From: an uncultured Ruminiclostridium sp.
GTDB lineage: Bacteria > Bacillota > Clostridia > Oscillospirales > Ruminococcaceae
Length of the DNA stretch: 57,712 nucleotides
Assembly: GCA_947594425.1 (NCBI GenBank)
Contig: CANQED010000014.1
Location: 1-57,712, forward strand
Direction of reading: 5' to 3'
The translations under genes were made by a program, and so were the position numbers. Of the stretch, positions 50,056 through 57,706 are shown piece after piece; position 1 is the first letter of the stretch, and each line of letters opens with the position of its first letter. The notes under the pieces were generated by a model. That model saw only the letters and a program-made list of their open reading frames with translations. It was not told the origin of the DNA and ran no database searches.

Positions 50056-51935
50056 TGGCTGAGCAAAGACAACCTGTCCAGAATATGCCGCGCATAATGG
50101 GACGCGGCGGCCCTCCCCCTCACGCACGAATGGCTATGCCCACCGAAAAGCCGCAAAACGCGGGCGCTACAATTAAGCGCATACTCGGCTATATCGGGCG
50201 TAACAAATATCTGCTGTTCGCCCTGCTCGGAATAATGCTCGTGATAACGCTGCTTAACCTTGCCGCGCCGTTTTTGCAGGGTCAGGCGATAGACGCGATA
50301 ACCGTCTCGGGCGGGCGGCTCGAGGTTGATATACCGCTTATGCTGCAATTTTTGATAATGCTGGCTGTCTGCTACGGCATAAGCTCTCTGCTGACATACT
50401 TTCAGGGCATATTCGCCGCAAAGCTGTCGCAGAGCACGGTATGGGTCATGCGAAACGACCTTTTCAAAAAGATATCCTACCTGCCGATAAAGTACACCGA
50501 CACTCACCAGCACGGCGATATTATGAGCCGTATGACAAACGATATAGACAATATATCCAATACTATATCCCAATCTGTAGCGTCGCTGTTTTCGGGCGTG
50601 CTGACGCTGATAGGCTGCTTTTTGTTTATGATATTCTACTCGCCTATGCTGACGCTTGTAAGTATGACGACTATCGTACTTACTTTAGTCGTCACGAAAA
50701 ATCTCACCAAGATAATGCGCAAGTACTTTCCTATGCAGCAGTCATTGCTCGGCGAGCTTAACGGTCATATAGAAGAAGCCGTGACGGGCTGCAAGACTGC
50801 GGCGGCATTTTCACGCGAAAAGCGCTCCTGCGAGGAATTTGACAAGATAAGCGACGAGCTTACCACGGCCTCGATAAAGGCGCAGATAAGCGGTGGCGTT
50901 ATGGGACCGTGTATGAACGTTATCGGCAATATCGGCTTTTTGCTTGTAGCTGCGGCGGGCGCGTATTTTCTGATAATTAACTTCAACCCCCTCGCGCTCA
51001 GCGGACCGGTTACGGTCGGTATGATACAGGCTTTCTTACAGTACACAAGAAATTTCACCCGACCGATAAACGAGATAGCTCAGCAGTACGCGCTGATACA
51101 GACCGCCATAGCGGGCGCGGAGCGCGTGTTCGAGATAATGGACAATCCCCCCGAGCCCGACGAGGGCAAGGACGACAGCTTTGAGATAGATAATGTAAAG
51201 GGCGACATAAACTTTACCAATCTCTGCTTTTCATATGTACCCGGCGAGCAGGTGCTGCACGACTTTGACCTGTGGATAAAGAGCGGGCAAAAGCTCGCCA
51301 TAGTCGGCGCGACGGGCTCGGGCAAGACTACGGTAGTAAACCTTTTGACAAGGTTCTACGACATAGACTCGGGTGCTATAACCCTCGACGGGCAGAGCAT
51401 CTACGATATCCCAAAGAAAAAGCTCAGGGGCTCTATCGGCATAGTTTTGCAGGACACCGTGATATTCAACGACACTATAGCGCAGAATATCCGCTACGGC
51501 AGGCTTGACGCGACCGACGAGGAGGTCATAGCCGCCGCAAAGACCGCTAAGGTCGACGAGTTTGCCGAAAAGCTGACCGACGGCTATAACACCGTGCTCA
51601 CCGAGGGCGGCAGCAATCTTTCGCAGGGACAGCGTCAGCTTATCGCGATAGCGCGCGCCGTGCTCGCCGACCCGAAAATACTTATACTCGACGAGGCGAC
51701 CTCGAGCATAGACACCCGCACCGAGGTATATATCCAAGAGGCGATGCTCGCGCTTATGAAAGGCAGAACGAGCCTAATAATTGCGCACCGCCTGTCTACC
51801 ATACGCGACGCGGACAAGATAGTGGTCATCGACGGCGGCAAGGTCGTCGAGGCGGGCAACCACGAAAAACTCCTCGCCGAAAACGGCACCTACGCAAAGC
51901 TGTACAACACGCAGTTTGCGGGTATAGCTACTTGA
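50055..51935 (+). CDS. ABC exporter half-transporter, partner subunit
   Basis: A 626-residue half-exporter with an extra Pro/Gly/Met-rich cytoplasmic N-terminus of about 40 residues (MGRGGPPPHARMAMP), six transmembrane helices and an ATPase domain. It has Walker A GATGSGKTT, the non-canonical signature LSQGQRQLIAIARAVL and Walker B ILILDEATSSID with catalytic Glu. ATG shares its first base with the TGA of the first gene, and GGAAGGAG lies just before it, so the two subunits are translationally coupled in equal amounts. See the partner entry for the composite sites. Confidence 0.94.
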   Translation: MAEQRQPVQNMPRIMGRGGPPPHARMAMPTEKPQNAGATIKRILGYIGRNKYLLFALLGIMLVITLLNLAAPFLQGQAIDAITVSGGRLEVDIPLMLQFLIMLAVCYGISSLLTYFQGIFAAKLSQSTVWVMRNDLFKKISYLPIKYTDTHQHGDIMSRMTNDIDNISNTISQSVASLFSGVLTLIGCFLFMIFYSPMLTLVSMTTIVLTLVVTKNLTKIMRKYFPMQQSLLGELNGHIEEAVTGCKTAAAFSREKRSCEEFDKISDELTTASIKAQISGGVMGPCMNVIGNIGFLLVAAAGAYFLIINFNPLALSGPVTVGMIQAFLQYTRNFTRPINEIAQQYALIQTAIAGAERVFEIMDNPPEPDEGKDDSFEIDNVKGDINFTNLCFSYVPGEQVLHDFDLWIKSGQKLAIVGATGSGKTTVVNLLTRFYDIDSGAITLDGQSIYDIPKKKLRGSIGIVLQDTVIFNDTIAQNIRYGRLDATDEEVIAAAKTAKVDEFAEKLTDGYNTVLTEGGSNLSQGQRQLIAIARAVLADPKILILDEATSSIDTRTEVYIQEAMLALMKGRTSLIIAHRLSTIRDADKIVVIDGGKVVEAGNHEKLLAENGTYAKLYNTQFAGIAT

Positions 51936-51945
51936 TATGTAAACT

Positions 51946-51976
51946 TATCCCTCGCAGTTTCCTGCGAGGGATATTT
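51946..51976. terminator. bidirectional terminator after the ABC exporter
   Basis: An 11-bp stem ATCCCTCGCAG/CTGCGAGGGAT with TTTC loop and an ATATTTT tail, between convergent transcripts. Confidence 0.87.
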
Positions 51977-51978
51977 TG

Positions 51979-52152
51979 TCAGTCTTTCTTCAGTTCAAAC
52001 GACTTGCAGTCGGTACAAGCCTTTTGAGTAGGGTCACTCTCATGAGTGCCTATCTGTATCTTGTCGAGAGAGCAGTAATCCGCGCAGCAGCAATGATTTT
52101 TGCAGTCGGATATAGTGCAGGCAATGTGCTTGTTGGCATATTCGTTGTTCAT
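51979..52152 (-). CDS. DUF1540 small cysteine-rich protein
   Basis: A 57-residue protein in what would otherwise be a 300-bp gap. It starts MNNEYANKHIACTISDCKNH and contains eight cysteines (C12, C17, C21-23, C27, C46, C49). The pattern CTISDCKNH, CADYCSLDKIQIG and ACTDCKSF is that of DUF1540, a small putative metal-binding family common in clostridia and sometimes linked to sporulation. AAAGGGG precedes the ATG at 52152. It is monocistronic between two terminators. Function unknown. Confidence 0.85.
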   Translation of the reverse strand: MNNEYANKHIACTISDCKNHCCCADYCSLDKIQIGTHESDPTQKACTDCKSFELKKD

Positions 52153-52180
52153 AATAAACGCCCCTTTCGATGTTTGCCGA

Positions 52181-52218
52181 AAATAAAAGCGTAAAGCTAA
52201 CGCCTTACGCTTTTATTT
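52181..52218 (-). terminator. terminator of the uridine phosphorylase/HAD operon
   Basis: A perfect 14-bp stem AAATAAAAGCGTAA/TTACGCTTTTATTT around a 10-base loop. On the - strand it ends in TTTTATTTT. Confidence 0.88.
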
Positions 52219-52239
52219 TATCTCGTTTTTTAAAGAATA

Positions 52240-52887
52240 TCAAAGGATAAAATTGCAAATATCGGGAAAGCTGTCCGCGATAAACTCAGCCCCGCTCTCC
52301 TCGAGCTCTTTCCTGCTCCCGTACCCGCACAGCACGCCTATCGTCTTTATCCCGCAGCGACCCGCGCCAATAACGTCATAGCTGCGGTCGCCGACCATAA
52401 CGGCGCTGTGCCTGTCCTTAATGCCGCAGCTATCGAGCACGTATTCGATGACCTGCCATTTTTCATCCCGACCGAACGAAAAGTCCGCGCCCCCGAGAAA
52501 ATCGAAATATTTTTCCAGCCCAAAGTGCCTTATTACCTCGGTCGCCGTTTCGAGCGGCTTAGAGGTGGCGAGGTACAGCCTTTTGCCGCTCGCCTTAAGC
52601 CGTTCGAGAGTCTGCGGCACGCCGTCAATAACGCGGTTCTCGTACACGCCGATTGGGATATAGCGCTCACGGTACTTGTACATCGCACGCTTTGCGGTCT
52701 GCTCATCAAAGCCGTAATTTGCCATAAATGTCTTTATCAGCGGAGGACCTATAAACGAGCGCAATACCTCTTGATCGTTCTCTTCTATCCCGAGGGAAGC
52801 AAGCGCGTACTGCACCGAGCGTGTTATCCCCTCGTAAGAGTCTGTAAGTGTCCCGTCAAGGTCAAAAAGAATATGTTCAAACGCCAT
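52240..52887 (-). CDS. HAD-family phosphatase (phosphoglycolate phosphatase-like)
   Basis: A 215-residue HAD hydrolase with all four motifs: nucleophile ILFDLDGTLTDSYEG, motif II LYLATSKP, motif III Lys in the GRDEKWQVIE region and motif IV MVGDRSYDVIGA. The helical cap between residues 16 and 80 is of the Gph/PgmB type. Possible substrates are phosphoglycolate, pyrophosphate or nucleotide monophosphates. It overlaps the uridine phosphorylase gene by 11 bases, which favours a role in nucleotide or sugar phosphate salvage. Confidence 0.92.
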   Translation of the reverse strand: MAFEHILFDLDGTLTDSYEGITRSVQYALASLGIEENDQEVLRSFIGPPLIKTFMANYGFDEQTAKRAMYKYRERYIPIGVYENRVIDGVPQTLERLKASGKRLYLATSKPLETATEVIRHFGLEKYFDFLGGADFSFGRDEKWQVIEYVLDSCGIKDRHSAVMVGDRSYDVIGAGRCGIKTIGVLCGYGSRKELEESGAEFIADSFPDICNFIL

Positions 52888-53674
52888 TTTTAGCCCTGTC
52901 CTCTGTGATAAGTATTTTTAGCGCGTCCACCGCCGCCCTTATCGCGCGGGTGTTATCCATGCATACCTTATCGGGCAGCCCCGCGTTAGAGCGCTCTACG
53001 TTCCATAAGGCGGTAAATATCCCTCCCGCGCGGATATGCCTTGCTATGGCTACCGCAAACAGCGCCGCCGACTCCATTTCGGAGGTAAGACAGCCGCACT
53101 TTACATAAGCGTCCCACTGATTGTGCAAACTATACGATACAGGCATATTCTCGGGCTCTATCTCCCCGTAAAAGCTGTCCTTGCTGTGTACTACGCCGAC
53201 ATGGCACCTCTTGCCGTCGACGTCCTCGGACAACGCGCCGCCCGCTCGCTTTAGCGCGGTGACGACCTCAAAATCCGCCACGGCGGGATAATCGGGCGGA
53301 ATATACTCGTGACTTGTCCCCTCGCTGCGCACCGCCGCCGACGCTACCACAAGGTCGCCGCCCGATACCTTAGTATCCATACCGCCGCTCGTGCCTATCC
53401 TTATCATAGTATGAACGCCGCAGCGTATAAGCTCCTCCGCAGCTATCGCCGCAGACGGACCGCCTATCCCCGTGGATACCGCGCTTACCTTTTCGCCGAG
53501 GAGATATCCGGTATAGATATTGTACTCCCTGTTTGACGCGACAAACTCGGCGTTATCAAAATACTCCGCTATAGCGGGGACCCGCCCCGGGTCGCCGGGG
53601 AGGATAACATATTTGCCTACGTCGCCGTCCTTAATTCTAAGGTGATATTGTATATCGTCGGATAAAAGTGCCAT
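52877..53674 (-). CDS. udp: uridine phosphorylase-like nucleoside phosphorylase
   Basis: A 265-residue member of the NP-I nucleoside phosphorylase family. Phosphate-binding VILPGDPGRV, STGIGGPSAAIAAEEL and RIGTSGGM are present, as is the ribose-binding Glu pair in LTSEMESAALFAVA. The pattern is closest to uridine phosphorylase, which splits uridine to uracil and ribose 1-phosphate for salvage. It begins 4 bases after the membrane protein gene and overlaps the HAD gene. Confidence 0.92.
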   Translation of the reverse strand: MALLSDDIQYHLRIKDGDVGKYVILPGDPGRVPAIAEYFDNAEFVASNREYNIYTGYLLGEKVSAVSTGIGGPSAAIAAEELIRCGVHTMIRIGTSGGMDTKVSGGDLVVASAAVRSEGTSHEYIPPDYPAVADFEVVTALKRAGGALSEDVDGKRCHVGVVHSKDSFYGEIEPENMPVSYSLHNQWDAYVKCGCLTSEMESAALFAVAIARHIRAGGIFTALWNVERSNAGLPDKVCMDNTRAIRAAVDALKILITEDRAKNGV

Positions 53675-53677
53675 ATT

Positions 53678-54145
53678 TTACCTCCTCTTTTTCTTTGCGG
53701 GCGAAACGCTCTCGCGTGTAACTCCTCCGAGTATCGAGGGCGACGCGGCGTTCTTCTGCTTCTCGCGCTTGTCGATACCCTCGTGTATCTTGTCCCAGTT
53801 GCCGAATATGGCGATAAGTATATTTATCACCGTTATGACAAGCATAGGAAGATACAGCTCTCTCGCCGTGCCGCTAAGCAGCTCGTGCAGCACAAATAAG
53901 CATATCATACCCGCAAAGGACATCGACGCGGCTATGATGTATTTTTTAAGCATAACAAGAAACGTCGGCGCGATAAACAAAACTATAGTGACTATGAACC
54001 AGAATATAACATATCCGACTATGCCCTTTTCTTCGGCAAGTCCGCCCGAGAGCAGAGATATACAGCCGAAAAAGTTTATCACTATAGCTATCGCCCCGGT
54101 AGCTATCATAAGCAAAATTTTAAGCACCGTAACAAATATCTTCAT
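53678..54145 (-). CDS. four-helix membrane protein of unknown function
   Basis: A 155-residue membrane protein with four hydrophobic segments (from MKIFVTVLKILLMIATGAIA onward) and a basic, Ser-rich cytoplasmic tail ending PAKKKRR. No family is recognised. The ATG at 54145 follows AAAGGAAG; an in-frame extension to 54301 covers the promoter and is rejected. It is the first gene of the operon with udp and the HAD phosphatase. Confidence 0.78.
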   Translation of the reverse strand: MKIFVTVLKILLMIATGAIAIVINFFGCISLLSGGLAEEKGIVGYVIFWFIVTIVLFIAPTFLVMLKKYIIAASMSFAGMICLFVLHELLSGTARELYLPMLVITVINILIAIFGNWDKIHEGIDKREKQKNAASPSILGGVTRESVSPAKKKRR

Positions 54146-54179
54146 AATAACTTCCTTTAATATCCTTTGTTTTTTATTT

Positions 54180-54208
54180 ATTCTATCATATTTTTCCCCG
54201 TATGTCAA
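54180..54208 (-). promoter_or_regulatory. sigma-A promoter for the membrane protein-udp-HAD operon
   Basis: On the - strand, -35 TTGACA (54203-54208), 17-bp spacer ending TGA, -10 TAGAAT (54180-54185). Confidence 0.75.
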
Positions 54209-54317
54209 TTGTGAATAAATGCAATATCGGGCACAAAATACGGCAAGCTTTTCCTTTCGGCAAGCGGCGCGGATACGCGCTTTCCAAGTAAGTAAAATCA
54301 TAAATTTAAAATATTCC

Positions 54318-54347
54318 GCTTATAAAAAATCCCGCATGGCGAATAAT
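54318..54347 (+). promoter_or_regulatory. candidate forespore (sigma-F/G) promoter for spoIVB
   Basis: GCTTA (54318-54322), 15-bp spacer, GGCGAATAAT (54338-54347) fits the sigma-F pattern GYWTA-N15-GGNRANANTW with two mismatches. Forespore expression is what spoIVB needs. Confidence 0.45.
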
Positions 54348-54391
54348 TATGTTTGTGAGTTTTCAAAGCAGGAACAGCAAGGAGAATGATT

Positions 54392-55597
54392 ATGAAGAAA
54401 AAAATATCCTTTCCTGCCGTTTTATCAATAGCGGCGGCGGCACTTATCGCAATGTCGTCGTATGTAAACAACACGCTTAAAAACGGCATTTTTATAGATA
54501 ATAAAGGCGAGCCGACGCTGACCTCAGCGGGTCTTACCGCCGAGGTAAAGCAAGGCCGCAGCGAGATAAGCTCGGCGGATATAAAGCTGTTCGGTATTAT
54601 ACCTTTAAAAACAGTGACCGCCGTGCAGGAGCAGCGACCCTACCTTATCCCCTGCGGCAGTCCGTTTGGGCTAAAGCTGCTGACCGATGGGGTGATTGTC
54701 ACCGATTTCGGCAAGGTGGGAGAAGGCGGCGGGGACTTTGAGCTTTCTCCCGCGGGAAAAGCGGGGCTAAAGGCGGGCGATATCATCACCGAGGTAAACG
54801 GTGAAAAGATAACCTCGTCAAAGCAGCTGTCCGAGCTTATCGCAAAGAGCCCCGACAAAGCGACTATAACCTATATCCGCGACGGCGCGGCACACACCGC
54901 CGACATTGTACCCGAGGCCGACAGTCAAGGCAATTATAAAATAGGCGTATGGGTAAGGGACAGCACCGCGGGGATAGGCACTATGACATATTATGACAGC
55001 GAAAACAAGGTCTTTGCGGGGCTCGGTCACGCGGTATGCGATATAGACACGGGCGAGGTCTTGCCGCTTAGAAAGGGCGAGATTGTCCCCGCCACGATAA
55101 CCGAGGTGAAAAAAGGCATGAGCGGTGTGCCCGGCGAGCTCGGCGGCAGCCTTATGTCCAACACCGTTACAGGCAGGATAGGCATAAACTCCGAGCGAGG
55201 ACTTTTCGGCTACAGCAGTCTCTGCCCTGTGTCGGCGGATCCTATCCCTATGGCTTATGCCGAGGAGGTAAAGCCCGGAAAGGCGTATATCCTAACCACC
55301 GTGAGCGATTGCCCGCCGCAAAAGTATGAGATAGAGATAGAAAGCGTCGACCCTTTTAACCGCGAGAATAAAAATATGGTCATACGGGTGACGGATAAAG
55401 AATTGCTAAATATTACGGGCGGTATAGTCCAAGGTATGAGCGGCAGTCCGATAATACAGGACAATATGCTCGTCGGCGCGGTGACGCACGTCTTTGTAAA
55501 CGAGCCCGAGCGCGGCTATGCTATCTTCGCCCAGAATATGTACAACGAGGCTGAACAGCTCAATTCTTACTCGCAGAGATTGAGGGACGCGGCGTAA
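54392..55597 (+). CDS. spoIVB: SpoIVB serine peptidase
   Basis: SpoIVB is secreted from the forespore and cuts SpoIVFA, which lets the mother cell process pro-sigma-K. The 401 residues have an N-terminal membrane anchor (FPAVLSIAAAALIAMSSY). A PDZ domain spans about 75-180 (SPAGKAGLKAGDIITEVNGE). The S55 peptidase domain has the catalytic His in FAGLGHAVCDIDTG and Ser350 in GGIVQGMSGSPIIQ, followed by GAVTHVF. The ATG at 54392 is favoured over the one at 54386 because the AAGGAG site would touch the latter. Confidence 0.96.
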   Translation: MKKKISFPAVLSIAAAALIAMSSYVNNTLKNGIFIDNKGEPTLTSAGLTAEVKQGRSEISSADIKLFGIIPLKTVTAVQEQRPYLIPCGSPFGLKLLTDGVIVTDFGKVGEGGGDFELSPAGKAGLKAGDIITEVNGEKITSSKQLSELIAKSPDKATITYIRDGAAHTADIVPEADSQGNYKIGVWVRDSTAGIGTMTYYDSENKVFAGLGHAVCDIDTGEVLPLRKGEIVPATITEVKKGMSGVPGELGGSLMSNTVTGRIGINSERGLFGYSSLCPVSADPIPMAYAEEVKPGKAYILTTVSDCPPQKYEIEIESVDPFNRENKNMVIRVTDKELLNITGGIVQGMSGSPIIQDNMLVGAVTHVFVNEPERGYAIFAQNMYNEAEQLNSYSQRLRDAA

Positions 55598-55604
55598 TAT
55601 TTTC

Positions 55605-55634
55605 AAGGGCTGTCGCCGATAGGCGATAGCCCTT
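55605..55634 (+). terminator. terminator-like hairpin after spoIVB
   Basis: AAGGGCTGTCGCC with GGCGATAGCCCTT, a 13-bp stem with one mismatch and a GATA loop. The T run after it is short. The stretch from here to about 55820 is A+T-rich and shows no gene. Confidence 0.65.
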
Positions 55635-55823
55635 TATAGGTAAATAATTCACTTTTTGCTTAAAATTATGCCGCGCACTTCCCCGCCGCGCAATGGTTTT
55701 CACAAATAGAAATAAAAGATTTGTAAACGATTTTTTGCATACGCTTGCTTTTTGTGCAATATTCATAAATCGCGGGTATAAAAATTGTTTTGATTTCCTA
55801 TTTAATTTCCGTTTTGAATGATA

Positions 55824-55922
55824 TATAATAATAATGTAGTAATGTATCTTTTTACATTACCTCAATAAGCTATCAATCTAATGTCGGGTGGGTCGGCGAA
55901 GTGCCGTCTAAGTATTCCCGAC
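55824..55922 (+). promoter_or_regulatory. promoter -10 and structured leader of the solute-binding protein gene
   Basis: -10 TATAAT (55824-55829) has a poor -35 (TTTAAT, 55801-55806). The leader forms two hairpins. One is GTAATGTA/TACATTAC (55839-55860). The other is an outer stem GTCGGG/CCCGAC (55883-55888 with 55917-55922) enclosing CGGC-GAAGT-GCCG. The ribosome site AAAGGA follows 3 bases later. I do not recognise it as a known riboswitch class. Confidence 0.5.
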
Positions 55923-55942
55923 CGAAAGGAATGGTCAACAAA

Positions 55943-57517
55943 ATGAAACTCAGCAAAAAGGTCCTTTGCTGTATAATGGCGGCGGCTATGTCCGCGACAG
56001 CGTTTACCGCATGCGCCAACAACACAGCAACATCGGGCACATCTTCGGCGGGCGGTACAAGCTCGACAGCGGGCGAAAGCTCGACGGGCGATCAGAGCTC
56101 GGCCGGCGGCGCAGACAGCAGCACCGCAGACAGCACGGGCGGCTCTGAAGAGAGCTCGGGCGGCAGCAGCGGCGGCACCGTAGAGGCGCCCTCTAACGGC
56201 ACCGTACTGAATTGGTGCGGCTATTATGACATCAACGTTCAGGACAAGGACATCGTGGAAAAATTCCAGGATGAGGGCTATACGGTAGAATACGTAGCCA
56301 CTACCTCTACCGAATATTTTGTTAAGCAGGCACAGCTTGTAGCCTCGGACAGCTCGCCCGATATGGTAAGCTACGAGTGGATGAGCTTCCCCCACGGCAT
56401 ACAGCAGAATTTGTACACGCCTCTTGACGATTACATCGACCTCGACAGCGCGCTTTGGAGCGGGATAAAAGAGACCGCCGAGAGCTACAACTACGGCGGC
56501 AAGCATTATTACATCCCCTATCAGCTGCGCTCGGGCGTTGTACTTATCTACAACCAGACCGCTCTCGAGAACGAGGGCATATCCACCGACCCGTTTGAGC
56601 TTTATCAGCAGGGCGAGTGGACATGGGAAGCATGGAAGAACCTTATGATAGAGTGGTGCGACCTCGGCGACGATTATTTCGGCGTTATGCCTACGGGCTT
56701 CGTGGCAATGCCGTTTATAGTTTCGACCGGCACCCCGCTTATTAAGGTCGACGGCGAGAACAAGCAGATACTCAACAATATGAAGGACGCTAACGTCCAG
56801 AGATGTCAGGACTTCTTATCCGAAATAGCTAAGGAGAATATGGTACAGCCCGAGTACAAGCAGCCCGGCGAGGCGCTTCTCGACGGCAAGACCCTGTTCA
56901 GCGAATTCGGTCTTGACTGGGGTTATTCTACCACTAAGGCCGCTATGAAGGATCAGGATATAAAGTATGTTCCTATTCCCAGAGACGAGCAGGCAGACAA
57001 GTACTATATGAACACCGATACCTTCGGCTATCTCGTTCCCGCTAACGCAAAGAACGTAAAGGCTGCGCTCAGATACATGGAGCTTTGCCGCGAAAACGAG
57101 ATCGACCCGCAGAGAATAGAGAACGCCAAGAAAGAGGCGCTCGCAGAGACCGTATACTATCCTAAGTGCACCGAGTGCGGCGAGAGAAATACCGACAAGA
57201 CTCTGTCCACCTGCGCTAACTGCGGTAAAGAGTTAAGGCAGAACACCTCGCACACCGCTATGTCCGAGGAGCTTTATGATCTGTCTATGGAGCTTAAGAA
57301 CCCCGAGAGCGATCAGTTCACGTTCTTGTTTGACAACTGCTTCGGATTTAGGCAGGAGCTTACCGATCTTATCCAGACCGGCAACGCCGACGGTCAAGAG
57401 GCTATCCTCGGCGGACCGTTCATGTTCGGCGACTCCTACACCACTATCCGCGACAAGTACTTCGGCACGGTAGAGGGCTACCTCGATCCCTACAGAGAGG
57501 CACTTGCTAATTCGTAA
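55943..57517 (+). CDS. extracellular solute-binding lipoprotein with inserted zinc ribbon
   Basis: A 524-residue lipoprotein (lipobox FTAC, Cys24) with a Ser/Gly/Thr-rich stalk (about 25-85). It is followed by a family 1 type solute-binding domain as in sugar ABC importers (VLNWCGYYDINVQDKD, QLVASDSSPDMVSYEW, YYIPYQLRSGVVLIYNQTAL). Between its two lobes at residues 409-427 a Cys4 ribbon CTECGERNTDKTLSTCANC is inserted, which is not part of the family. No permease genes lie in the window, though the strand runs off the right edge. The ATG at 55943 is favoured; one at 55931 abuts the ribosome site. Confidence 0.88.
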   Translation: MKLSKKVLCCIMAAAMSATAFTACANNTATSGTSSAGGTSSTAGESSTGDQSSAGGADSSTADSTGGSEESSGGSSGGTVEAPSNGTVLNWCGYYDINVQDKDIVEKFQDEGYTVEYVATTSTEYFVKQAQLVASDSSPDMVSYEWMSFPHGIQQNLYTPLDDYIDLDSALWSGIKETAESYNYGGKHYYIPYQLRSGVVLIYNQTALENEGISTDPFELYQQGEWTWEAWKNLMIEWCDLGDDYFGVMPTGFVAMPFIVSTGTPLIKVDGENKQILNNMKDANVQRCQDFLSEIAKENMVQPEYKQPGEALLDGKTLFSEFGLDWGYSTTKAAMKDQDIKYVPIPRDEQADKYYMNTDTFGYLVPANAKNVKAALRYMELCRENEIDPQRIENAKKEALAETVYYPKCTECGERNTDKTLSTCANCGKELRQNTSHTAMSEELYDLSMELKNPESDQFTFLFDNCFGFRQELTDLIQTGNADGQEAILGGPFMFGDSYTTIRDKYFGTVEGYLDPYREALANS

Positions 57518-57537
57518 TAGAATTACTTAAGACAGCT

Positions 57538-57572
57538 TGAGCCGACGCACACGCGTCGGCTCTATTGTTTTA
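57538..57572 (+). terminator. terminator of the solute-binding protein gene
   Basis: A perfect 10-bp stem GAGCCGACGC/GCGTCGGCTC with a 4-base loop, followed by TATTGTTTTATT. A monocistronic unit is implied, so permease genes are not directly in the same transcript. Confidence 0.87.
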
Positions 57573-57662
57573 TTATTTTTTGGGGAAAAATCCTAAGGCG
57601 CTGCGCCTTTTTATGCGTTTAATACTGCGAAAAATAATGAACCGCACCAGTAAAAAAGAACA

Positions 57663-57706
57663 GTGACAAAAAAGACCTCCTATGGTATAATAGAAACATA
57701 GGAGGT
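57663..57706 (+). promoter_or_regulatory. promoter with -10 inside a perfect inverted repeat
   Basis: -35 GTGACA (57663-57668), 17-bp spacer ending TGG, -10 TATAAT (57686-57691). ACCTCCTATG (57675-57684) and CATAGGAGGT (57697-57706) are a perfect 10-bp inverted repeat around the -10. The right arm includes an AGGAGG ribosome site, so a gene begins just beyond the window. Confidence 0.7.

Noticed and set aside
55883-55922. c-di-GMP, fluoride, guanidine, preQ1 or glutamine riboswitch
   Set aside because: None of the conserved core bases of these classes is found; only the two-level stem is seen, so no class is assigned.
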